From contig CANNTZ010000045.1 in NCBI GenBank assembly GCA_947522735.1, positions 1 to 19,861 of the forward strand: DNA of 19,861 nucleotides, in the 5' to 3' direction. The position numbers and the translations under genes are program-made. The notes beneath the pieces are model-generated. The model made no database searches and had not been told where the DNA came from. It was given only the letters and a program-made list of their open reading frames with translations. This stretch comes from an uncultured Oscillospiraceae bacterium (GTDB lineage: Bacteria > Bacillota > Clostridia > Oscillospirales > Ruminococcaceae). Below, piece by piece: positions 14,093 through 19,861 of the stretch (within the stretch, counting starts at the first letter, position 1; each line of letters begins with the position of its first letter).

Positions 14093-14992
14093 TCACAGCT
14101 CGTATTTTTCCGCAAAATAGCGTCCAAGCGCGCTTGTCAGCTTTATCGCCTCCGGCATGACCTCCTTCGGGAAGCGCCCGGTGAAGCCGTCCGCCTCAAA
14201 GTTGATCGTGCCCCTGTAGCCGGTTTCCCTGAGAGCCGTGAAAAAGGCGTCCCAGTCGATGCTTTGGAGGTATGGGATGACGTGGCGGTCGCTGTGACCG
14301 TCGTTGTCCTGTATGTGCAGCGTGGTCAGGCGGCTGCCGAGCTTGCGAACATACTGCGCCGGATCGTAGCCGCAGATATGCGCATGTCCCACGTCGAGAC
14401 AGAACGAGAAAACCTCGCCGTATTTCGCATTCAGCGCGTCGATGAGCTCTATCGCGTCCTCCGGCGCGGAGCAGGCGCTGTCCAGCAGCTTGCCGGTCGG
14501 GTATCCGCGGAACATGTTCTCAAGGCAGATGCCGACGCCCGTTCTGTGCGCGGTCTCGGCAAGTCTGCCGTAAAAATCCATATTGACGCCGAAATAGTCC
14601 GCCCTGTCTATGCGGTCGTGAACCGGATGGATGACAATATACGGGCTGTCAAGCACCTCTGCTATCTCTATGGAGCGCTTCGCGACCTCGATCATCGTCT
14701 CGTCGTCCTCGGGATGTCCCGGCACGAGCGTCGGAAACGGGCTGTGAAGCTGCCCGAAGCCGATCCCCAAGCCGTCCGCCCTGCGCTTTAGCTCGCGATA
14801 ATGCGTAAGCAGCTTCTCCTTTGGCTCAAAGAGCGGCCCGGTCAGGCTTCTTTTGACAATATCGCCGTAGCTGAGCCGGTTGAAGAGGCTGAAATCCACA
14901 CAGTCAAAGCCCGCGCGCGCTATAAATTCCAGCGCCTTTTCCTCGCCGTAGGCCACGGTCAACGACTCCGTCTGAGTGCTTATCCTCGCCAT
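14093..14992 (-). CDS. Xylose-isomerase-like TIM-barrel sugar epimerase/isomerase
   Basis: A 299-residue protein of the AP-endonuclease-2/xylose-isomerase-like TIM-barrel family, which holds sugar and sugar-phosphate epimerases, isomerases and dehydratases such as IolE/IolI and UlaE. The four metal-binding positions of the family are present: Glu158 in ICLENM, Asp200 in FCLDVGHAH, His226 in TLHIQDN and Glu266 in INFEADG. His122 in IVIHPVHD also fits. No signal peptide is seen, so it is cytoplasmic. The substrate is unknown. The ATG has a weak AGAGG site. It diverges from the LacI-family gene and has a perfect TTGACA promoter with a palindrome at the start of transcription, so control by that LacI protein is likely. 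Confidence 0.87.
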   Translation of the reverse strand: MARISTQTESLTVAYGEEKALEFIARAGFDCVDFSLFNRLSYGDIVKRSLTGPLFEPKEKLLTHYRELKRRADGLGIGFGQLHSPFPTLVPGHPEDDETMIEVAKRSIEIAEVLDSPYIVIHPVHDRIDRADYFGVNMDFYGRLAETAHRTGVGICLENMFRGYPTGKLLDSACSAPEDAIELIDALNAKYGEVFSFCLDVGHAHICGYDPAQYVRKLGSRLTTLHIQDNDGHSDRHVIPYLQSIDWDAFFTALRETGYRGTINFEADGFTGRFPKEVMPEAIKLTSALGRYFAEKYEL

Positions 14993-15025
14993 GTTACGAC
15001 CTCTTTTCCTTATTTTTCAAAATAG

Positions 15026-15041
15026 TGCGCCCTTTTGCGCA
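15026..15041. promoter_or_regulatory. Candidate LacI-type operator at the isomerase transcription start
   Basis: TGCGC-CCTTTT-GCGCA is an inverted repeat spanning roughly +1 to +15 of the isomerase transcript; within it TTGCGCAA (15035-15042) is a perfect 8-base palindrome with the central CG typical of LacI-family sites. Position downstream of the -10 is typical for repression. Confidence 0.45.
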
Positions 15042-15046
15042 ACTAA

Positions 15047-15075
15047 AGTATACACTCCCCGAATTTATATGTCAA
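15047..15075 (-). promoter_or_regulatory. Promoter of the sugar isomerase gene
   Basis: On the minus strand a consensus TTGACA (15075-15070), 17 bases, and TATACT (15052-15047). The leader is about 48 bases. Confidence 0.87.
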
Positions 15076-15142
15076 CCAAATAAAAAAAGCTTTATATGGC
15101 AATAAAAAACCTGAATCACCGCGCACATTTTAAAATCTCCGC

Positions 15143-15171
15143 TTGCCTTTTTGCCCAAAATCTATTATACT
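15143..15171 (+). promoter_or_regulatory. Promoter of the LacI-family gene
   Basis: TTGCCT (15143-15148), 17 bases, and TATACT (15166-15171); transcription would start near 15178, about 27 bases before the ATG. Confidence 0.65.
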
Positions 15172-15204
15172 TATCTATATATGATACCGTGAGGGTGGTT
15201 TTTG

Positions 15205-16170
15205 ATGGCAAACATCTATGATATAGCCGCAAAGGCGGGCGTTTCCACCGCGACCGTCTCGCGCGTGCTCGCGGGCGGCAAGGGCGTCAGCGACAAGCTG
15301 ATCCAGCGCGTGATGGAGATAATCGAGAGCGAGCACTATACTCCCAACCCCTTTGCCCGCGGGCTTGGCAGCGGCAGCATGAGCATGGTGGGCGTGCTCT
15401 GCACCGACGTCTCCGACATACACTATGCGCGCGCCGTCTCCGAGGTGGAGCGGCTGCTGCGCGAGCACGGCATGGACTCGCTGCTCTGCTGCACCGGCAA
15501 CTCTCTCGAGGGCAAAAAGCGCGGCATCTCGCTGCTGATGAGCAAATATGTGGACGGCATCATCCTCATCGGCTCGATATTCAGCGAGCTTGACGACAAC
15601 TCGCACATCGCCTCCGCTGCGCAGCACGTTCCCGTCGCCAGCATCAACGGCTTTGTAGATATCCCCAACGTCTATTGCGCGCTCTGCGACGAGAAGGGCG
15701 CGGTTCGCAGGGTGGTGCGACACTTCGCGTCGAGGGGCCGCCGCAGCATCCTGTATCTCTACGACGCCATCACCTACAGCGGCAGACAAAAGCTTGACGG
15801 CATAACCGAAACCGCCGCCGAGACCGGCTGTACCCTGCGCACCGTATTCGTCGACCGCAGCCTTGACGCTGCCCGCGACGCCGTGAGCTCGCTGCTCGCC
15901 GAAAACGCCGCCTTCGACGTCGTGCTCGCCAGCGACGACCTGCTCTCGGTCGGCGCGCAGCACGCACTCGCCGGGCGCGACATACCCATCCTCGGCTTCG
16001 ACGCGTCCATTTTGGCCAGATGCGCCACCCCGCCCCTCCCCAGCATCGACAACCGCCTCGCCGACCTCTGCGCCATCGCCGTCTCGTCGCTGCTCGACGC
16101 CATATCCGGAGGCTCTCCGGAGCGCCGTGTCATCATCCCGGCGTTTTTCGATAACGCCGACATCGACTGA
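15205..16170 (+). CDS. LacI-family transcriptional regulator
   Basis: A 321-residue LacI/GalR-family repressor. The helix-turn-helix and hinge occupy residues 1-55 (IYDIAAKAGVSTATVSRVLA), followed by a periplasmic-binding-protein-like sensor domain with VVGVLCTDVSDIHYA-type start, DGIILIGS near 115-122 and an ASDDLLSVGA segment near 250. It should bind a sugar or sugar derivative and control the divergent isomerase gene, whose promoter carries a fitting palindrome. A TTG one codon upstream is in frame, but the ATG at 15205 is used, with GAGGGTGG 7 to 14 bases before it. No terminator was seen after the gene. The protein is slightly shorter than the usual 330-340 residues, lacking some C-terminal sequence. 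Confidence 0.93.
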   Translation: MANIYDIAAKAGVSTATVSRVLAGGKGVSDKLIQRVMEIIESEHYTPNPFARGLGSGSMSMVGVLCTDVSDIHYARAVSEVERLLREHGMDSLLCCTGNSLEGKKRGISLLMSKYVDGIILIGSIFSELDDNSHIASAAQHVPVASINGFVDIPNVYCALCDEKGAVRRVVRHFASRGRRSILYLYDAITYSGRQKLDGITETAAETGCTLRTVFVDRSLDAARDAVSSLLAENAAFDVVLASDDLLSVGAQHALAGRDIPILGFDASILARCATPPLPSIDNRLADLCAIAVSSLLDAISGGSPERRVIIPAFFDNADID

Positions 16171-16244
16171 GCCGCCACTTTTCACATCACGGTTGCATAC
16201 AAAATTTAACTTTTCATAAAATTATTTGAAATTATCGGCAACGC

Positions 16245-16259
16245 CCGTGACAATCACGG
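16245..16259. promoter_or_regulatory. Palindrome over the carboxypeptidase promoter -35
   Basis: CCGTGA-CAA-TCACGG is a perfect inverted repeat that overlaps the -35 box. The 9-mer ATCACGGTT, half of this site, occurs again at 16186-16194, 67 bases upstream, so one regulator may bind twice. Confidence 0.4.
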
Positions 16260-16275
16260 TTTTCCCCGGTATAAT
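16247..16275 (+). promoter_or_regulatory. Promoter of the S11 carboxypeptidase gene
   Basis: GTGACA (16247-16252), 17 bases, and a perfect TATAAT (16270-16275). Transcription would begin near 16282. Confidence 0.75.
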
Positions 16276-16295
16276 TATGTAATTATATAATTATA
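16272..16295 (+). repeat. Three tandem copies of an AT-rich 8-mer in the leader
   Basis: TAATTATG, TAATTATA and TAATTATA follow head to tail from the -10 box into the early leader. Slippage in such a tract could change initial transcription; this is inference. Confidence 0.7.
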
Positions 16296-16322
16296 TCAGA
16301 TCATTCAAAAGGAACCTGTATA

Positions 16323-17762
16323 ATGCGCTACCCGAAAACGATGCTTTCAATTATTATCGCGACGCTCCTGCTGCTTTCATTTACGATATGCCCTCTTGCC
16401 GACGATTCCGGAGCGTCGTCTGTTTCCGAAAGCTCCGTCTCCGCAGACGGCGGCGAGGACGACGGCTACGAGACCGTCCCGGAGGGGCTTTATTCCGAGG
16501 CCTACGTCGTGATGGACTCCCGAACCGGCCAGGTGCTCGTCGAAAAAAACATGGACGAGAAGCTCTATCCGGCAAGCATAACCAAGATACTGACCGTAGC
16601 GCTCGCGCTGCAATACTGCGACCAGTCCGAGATGCACACGATGACCGCCGAGGCGGTTCGTCTGCCTGCAAATTCATCGCATATTGCGCTGCTCGAGGGC
16701 GAAGAGATAAGCGTTAAGGATCTCGCCTACGCCTCGATGCTCCCCTCCGCAAACGACGCCGCCAACGGACTTGGCGAGCACGTCGCGCAGAAGCTGGAGC
16801 TCGACGGACTCTCCGGCTTTGCGGAGCTGATGAACCGGACCGCCGCCGAAATCGGCGCCGTCAACACCCACTTCGTCAACGCCTCCGGCCTGCCCGACGA
16901 CAACCATTACACCACCGCCTACGACATGGCGCTCATCACCAAATACGCGCTTGGCATCGACGGCTTCCGCGAGGTATTCGGGCGCATCCAGTACACCATC
17001 CAGCCCACAAACCTCAACAGCGTCGCCCGCAACATCGGCACCCAGCACTATATGATAGCGCAGTCCATCTACTATTACGAGGGCGCGACCGGCGGCAAGC
17101 TCGGCTGGACCGCCGCCTCAAAATGCACCTGCGTCACCGTTGCCAACCGTGGCGACCGCGAGCTGATCTGCGTCTCGCTCAAGACCAACGGCGCACACGA
17201 CAAATACGAGGACACCACCAAGCTGTTCGACTACTGCTTTGACAATTTCAGCTATGTTCCGGTCAGTCTCGGCAACATGTCCGAGCTGGTCGTGCCTGTC
17301 GTCGAGAACTCCATCACGACGGGTCAGATTATCTCCGACGGCAGCTTTACGATGAAGCTGCTGCTGCACAAGGCCGTCGCCGGAAACGAAATAGACGTCG
17401 ATTATTCCGCGCCCGAGTTCTATCCCTCCGCCGACAGCGTCACGGAAAATGTGCCGACGGTCACGCTCAGGCTTGAGGGCGACGTCGGGCGGTATATGCG
17501 CGCGCAGCTCGGCACCTATCCGCTCGACTACAGCTACAGCCGCGTGGAGAGCGACTTTTCCGGCCGCTATGCCGCCGCGATACGTCCGGTCGAAAAGGTG
17601 CCGAAGCTTTCCCCCGCCGCAAAAGTATTCCTGGCCGTCGCGCTCGTAATAGCGCTCCTGATAATCGGTCTGTTCGTCATTCGCGCCGTCAATCTTCGGC
17701 GTTATCGCAGCCGCCGTCTTGGCCGCTACTCCCGCTCCAGATACACAGGCTATCACGACTGA
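16323..17762 (+). CDS. Membrane-anchored S11-family D-Ala-D-Ala carboxypeptidase (DacF/PBP5-like)
   Basis: A 479-residue penicillin-binding protein that trims the terminal D-Ala from peptidoglycan stem peptides outside the membrane. A signal peptide (residues 1 to about 26) is followed by a Ser/Asp/Glu-rich linker, then the peptidase domain: the SxxK motif is Ser85-Lys88 in PASITK, and SxN is Ser142-Asn144 in PSAND. The third motif, normally KTG, reads Lys259-Leu-Gly261 in GGKLGWT, which is unusual. A C-terminal beta domain follows (about 310-420), then a real membrane helix (about 435-456) and an arginine-rich cytoplasmic tail, instead of the amphipathic helix of PBP5. The ATG has AAGGA about 10 bases upstream. 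It stands alone, with its own promoter and a terminator at 17781-17813. Confidence 0.92.
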   Translation: MRYPKTMLSIIIATLLLLSFTICPLADDSGASSVSESSVSADGGEDDGYETVPEGLYSEAYVVMDSRTGQVLVEKNMDEKLYPASITKILTVALALQYCDQSEMHTMTAEAVRLPANSSHIALLEGEEISVKDLAYASMLPSANDAANGLGEHVAQKLELDGLSGFAELMNRTAAEIGAVNTHFVNASGLPDDNHYTTAYDMALITKYALGIDGFREVFGRIQYTIQPTNLNSVARNIGTQHYMIAQSIYYYEGATGGKLGWTAASKCTCVTVANRGDRELICVSLKTNGAHDKYEDTTKLFDYCFDNFSYVPVSLGNMSELVVPVVENSITTGQIISDGSFTMKLLLHKAVAGNEIDVDYSAPEFYPSADSVTENVPTVTLRLEGDVGRYMRAQLGTYPLDYSYSRVESDFSGRYAAAIRPVEKVPKLSPAAKVFLAVALVIALLIIGLFVIRAVNLRRYRSRRLGRYSRSRYTGYHD

Positions 17763-17780
17763 GCCACGGCAGAAAAAACG

Positions 17781-17813
17781 CAGGCGCCCGTATGCTGTAC
17801 AGGCGCCTGTTTT
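17781..17813 (+). terminator. Terminator of the S11 carboxypeptidase gene
   Basis: CAGGCGCC and GGCGCCTG form an 8-pair stem with an extra GTA/TAC pairing in the loop, followed by TTTTGCTT, 18 bases past the stop codon. AAAAAA upstream could let it act on the other strand too. Confidence 0.85.
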
Positions 17814-17834
17814 GCTTGCCTGAATATCACGCGC

Positions 17835-18013
17835 TAATAAGCTCTCCGCATCCCCCGCGTGCTTTGCCGGCTCGTCCATCCCCTCAAAGCCGTATTTTTC
17901 ATAAAAACCAGCCCTTCCGATGGGATGTATACTCTTTTGAAGCCCTACCCTCCTGCGCATATTCGATTACGGCGGCGACCAGCCCTCCGCTCATCCGCCT
18001 CCTGCGGCGGCTT
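17835..18013 (-). pseudogene. Decayed GNAT acetyltransferase fragment
   Basis: Two minus-strand frames together rebuild the C-terminal part of a GNAT enzyme. The first (from about 18013) reads SRRRRRMSGGLVAAVIEYAQ, the motif A helix region, and hits a stop shortly after; the second, shifted, reads GRAGFYEKYGFEGMDEPAKH, the classic motif B end of the family, from about 17925 down. An in-frame TAA lies just before the first part, and the N-terminal domain is missing. A frameshift plus a stop and truncation make this a remnant. It does not share close sequence with the intact GNAT gene at 13392-13946. It sits in a 405-base gap (17818-18222) otherwise holding only the groEL terminator. Confidence 0.6.
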
Positions 18014-18073
18014 TATTTCTTTAACAAATTGAAGTCTCGCGCTTTTATTGCGATCTGAAGGGCTGAGACAAAA

Positions 18074-18110
18074 TAAAAAAACCGGCGCCTGCATTTGTGC
18101 AGGTGCCGGT
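18074..18110 (-). terminator. Rho-independent terminator downstream of groEL
   Basis: On the minus strand ACCGGC-x-CCTGC pairs with GCAGG-x-GCCGGT around a 6-base loop and is followed by a run of T residues (TTTTTTTATTTT). It lies about 113 bases past the groEL stop; the stretch between shows no gene. Confidence 0.9.
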
Positions 18111-18222
18111 CTCTGTTACCCTGTAGCGCTCTTGAATTTTTGACGCAAGCGGAGCAGGTTTGGCGTCAATCCGCCTTTTCTCCACGCAAAAATCAAGCAA
18201 TCTCAGGAGCCTTTGGTGTCTC

Positions 18223-19851
18223 TTAATACATGCCGCCCATGCCGGGGTTCGGAGCGGCGGCCACGGGGTTTTCTTCCTTCTTGTCGGCGACAAGGGACTC
18301 TGTGGTGAGCACCATGCCGGCGACGGAGGCTGCGTTCTGCAGCGCGGAGCGGGTGACCTTTGTCGGATCCACGATGCCTCTCTGGAGCATATCGCAGTAC
18401 TCGTCCCTGTTGGCATCGTAGCCGTAGCCGACCTTGCGGGAACGGCGGATCTTGTCGATGATGACGGAGCCGTCTACGCCCGCGTTGATGGCAATCTGAC
18501 GGATCGGCTCCTCGAGCGCTCTGAGGACGATCTTGACGCCGGTCTTTTCGTCGCCGTCATAGCTCGCGAGCAGCTTCTCAACAGCCGGGATAGCGTTCAG
18601 CAGGGCCACGCCGCCGCCGGCGACAATGCCCTCCTCCACAGCCGCCTTGGTGGCTGCGAGAGCGTCCTCGATGCGGAGCTTCTTCTCCTTCATCTCTATC
18701 TCGGTTGCAGCACCGACCTTGATGACGCCTACGCCGCCGGAAAGCTTCGCAAGACGCTCCTGGAGCTTCTCGCGGTCGAAATCGGACGTTGTGGTCTCGA
18801 TCTGGGAGCGGATCTGGCCGATACGCGCCTTGATCTCGGCGGATTCACCCTTGCCGCCGACGATGATGGTGTTCTCCTTCTGAATCTTGACCTGAGCCGC
18901 GCGGCCGAGCTGCGCTACAGTGGTCTCCTTGAGCTCGAGGCCGAGCTCCTCGCTGATGACCTCGCCGCCGGTGAGGATGGCGATATCGCGGAGCATCTCC
19001 TTGCGGCGGTCGCCGAAGCCGGGAGCCTTGACGGCTACGCAGACAAAGGTGCCCCGGAGCTTGTTGACGATGAGGGTGGACAGCGCCTCGCCCTCGACGT
19101 CCTCGGCGATGATGACGAGCTTCTTGCCGGACTGCACGATCTGCTCGAGCAGCGGGAGGATTTCCTGAATGTTTGAAATCTTCTTGTCGGTGATGAGGAT
19201 GTACGCGTCGTCGATGACGGCCTCCATCTTGTCGGTATCGGTGACCATGTACGGGGTAATATAGCCGCGGTCAAACTGCATTCCTTCAACGACCTCGGAA
19301 TAGGTCTCGGCGGTCTTGGATTCCTCGATGGTGATGACGCCGTCGGAGGATACCTTGTCCATTGCCTCGGCAATCAGCTTGCCGATGGTCTCGTCGCTTG
19401 CGGAAACGGTGGCGACACGTGCGATATCGGCAGAGGAGCCGACCTTCTTGGAGTTTGCGATAATAGCGTCGGTAGCGGCGTCTACTGCCTTTGCGATGCC
19501 GCGCTTGACGGCCATCGGGTTCGCGCCGGAAACGACGTTCTTCATGCCCTCGCGGACAAGAGCCTGCGCGAGCAGAGTGGCTGTGGTGGTGCCGTCGCCC
19601 GCGACGTCGTTGGTCTTGGTTGCGACCTCCTTGACGAGCTGAGCGCCCATATTCTCAAAGGCGTCCTCCAGCTCGATCTCCTTGGCGATGGTCACGCCGT
19701 CGTTGGTAATCAGCGGAGCGCCAAACTTTTTGTCAAGAACAACGTTGCGTCCCTTCGGTCCGAGGGTGATCTTAACTGTATCGCTGAGCTTATCGATTCC
19801 GGCCTGAAGAGCCTTGCGGGCCTCTTCGCCGTGAGCAAGAATTTTTGCCAT
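18223..19851 (-). CDS. groEL: GroEL (Hsp60) chaperonin
   Basis: A complete 542-residue group I chaperonin, the 14-mer that folds proteins in a GroES-capped chamber using ATP. The nucleotide-site motif GDGTTTATLLAQ is at about residues 86-97, KITLGPKGRNVVLD at about 27-40, the apical domain spans about 190-375, and the hallmark VEEGIVAGGGVALL lies near 400-413. The C-terminus ends in a short GGMY tail rather than a long GGM repeat. It begins with MAKILAHGEEA. Only 10 bases upstream lie inside the window, so the ribosome site, groES and any CIRCE operator must be beyond the right edge. Highly conserved, with no irregularity seen. Confidence 0.98.
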   Translation of the reverse strand: MAKILAHGEEARKALQAGIDKLSDTVKITLGPKGRNVVLDKKFGAPLITNDGVTIAKEIELEDAFENMGAQLVKEVATKTNDVAGDGTTTATLLAQALVREGMKNVVSGANPMAVKRGIAKAVDAATDAIIANSKKVGSSADIARVATVSASDETIGKLIAEAMDKVSSDGVITIEESKTAETYSEVVEGMQFDRGYITPYMVTDTDKMEAVIDDAYILITDKKISNIQEILPLLEQIVQSGKKLVIIAEDVEGEALSTLIVNKLRGTFVCVAVKAPGFGDRRKEMLRDIAILTGGEVISEELGLELKETTVAQLGRAAQVKIQKENTIIVGGKGESAEIKARIGQIRSQIETTTSDFDREKLQERLAKLSGGVGVIKVGAATEIEMKEKKLRIEDALAATKAAVEEGIVAGGGVALLNAIPAVEKLLASYDGDEKTGVKIVLRALEEPIRQIAINAGVDGSVIIDKIRRSRKVGYGYDANRDEYCDMLQRGIVDPTKVTRSALQNAASVAGMVLTTESLVADKKEENPVAAAPNPGMGGMY

Positions 19852-19861
19852 AATACTGTTT

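Noticed and set aside
15175..16185. A 336-codon minus-strand frame across the LacI gene
   Set aside because: Gly/Val/Ala/Asp-rich shadow of the LacI-family gene, without motifs or a ribosome site.
18160..19176. A 338-codon plus-strand frame across groEL
   Set aside because: Leu/Asp/Ala-rich shadow of the highly conserved groEL gene.
19852..19861. CIRCE operator for groEL
   Set aside because: Only 10 bases upstream of groEL are in the window; nothing can be judged.

Overview
The window looks like a chromosomal segment from a low-oxygen Firmicute, most likely a moderately GC-rich clostridium of the Oscillospirales/Ruminococcaceae type. The reasons are strong GGAGG-type ribosome binding sites, sigma-A-like promoters with 17-base spacers, compact Rho-independent terminators, and Firmicute-style families (CdaR/PucR, LacI, DeoR, S11 D,D-carboxypeptidase). 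The genus cannot be read from the sequence. No CRISPR repeat array, tRNA, rRNA, insertion sequence or transposase was seen.

Left edge (1-3333, minus strand): the first three genes of a type I-C CRISPR-Cas operon, in the order cas3, cas5c, cas8c. cas8c is cut by the window edge. The operon has a clear promoter; cas7, cas4, cas1, cas2 and the array, if present, would lie left of the window.

3400-6760: a stress and envelope block. A small heat-shock protein (Hsp20) and a six-helix HdeD-type membrane protein lie on the minus strand. A CdaR/PucR-type regulator and a two-helix DUF1003 membrane protein lie on the plus strand. The two pairs diverge from a shared control region in which the two -35 hexamers touch. 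A bidirectional terminator closes the block.

6870-13030 (minus strand): a sugar-use locus. An operon of M42 metallopeptidase, BtpA/SgcQ-family TIM barrel, DeoR regulator and FGGY sugar kinase is followed by a separately promoted intracellular GH20 exo-hexosaminidase. The M42 + BtpA + DeoR trio matches the sgcX/sgcQ/sgcR content of the little-understood E. coli sgc cluster. Here there are no PTS genes, and a sugar kinase and a glycoside hydrolase take part instead. This is the most promising candidate for an undescribed pathway.

13040-17813: a GNAT acetyltransferase, a xylose-isomerase-like TIM-barrel sugar epimerase/isomerase divergent from a LacI-family regulator with a palindrome at its probable transcription start, then a membrane-anchored S11 D-Ala-D-Ala carboxypeptidase with an unusual third active-site motif (KLG in place of KTG).

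17820-19861: a decayed GNAT remnant, a terminator, and a complete groEL on the minus strand; groES would be expected just beyond the right edge. Nearly every real gene has an identifiable Shine-Dalgarno site, and several annotated starts were moved because promoter elements or the Shine-Dalgarno position rule out the longest reading frame.
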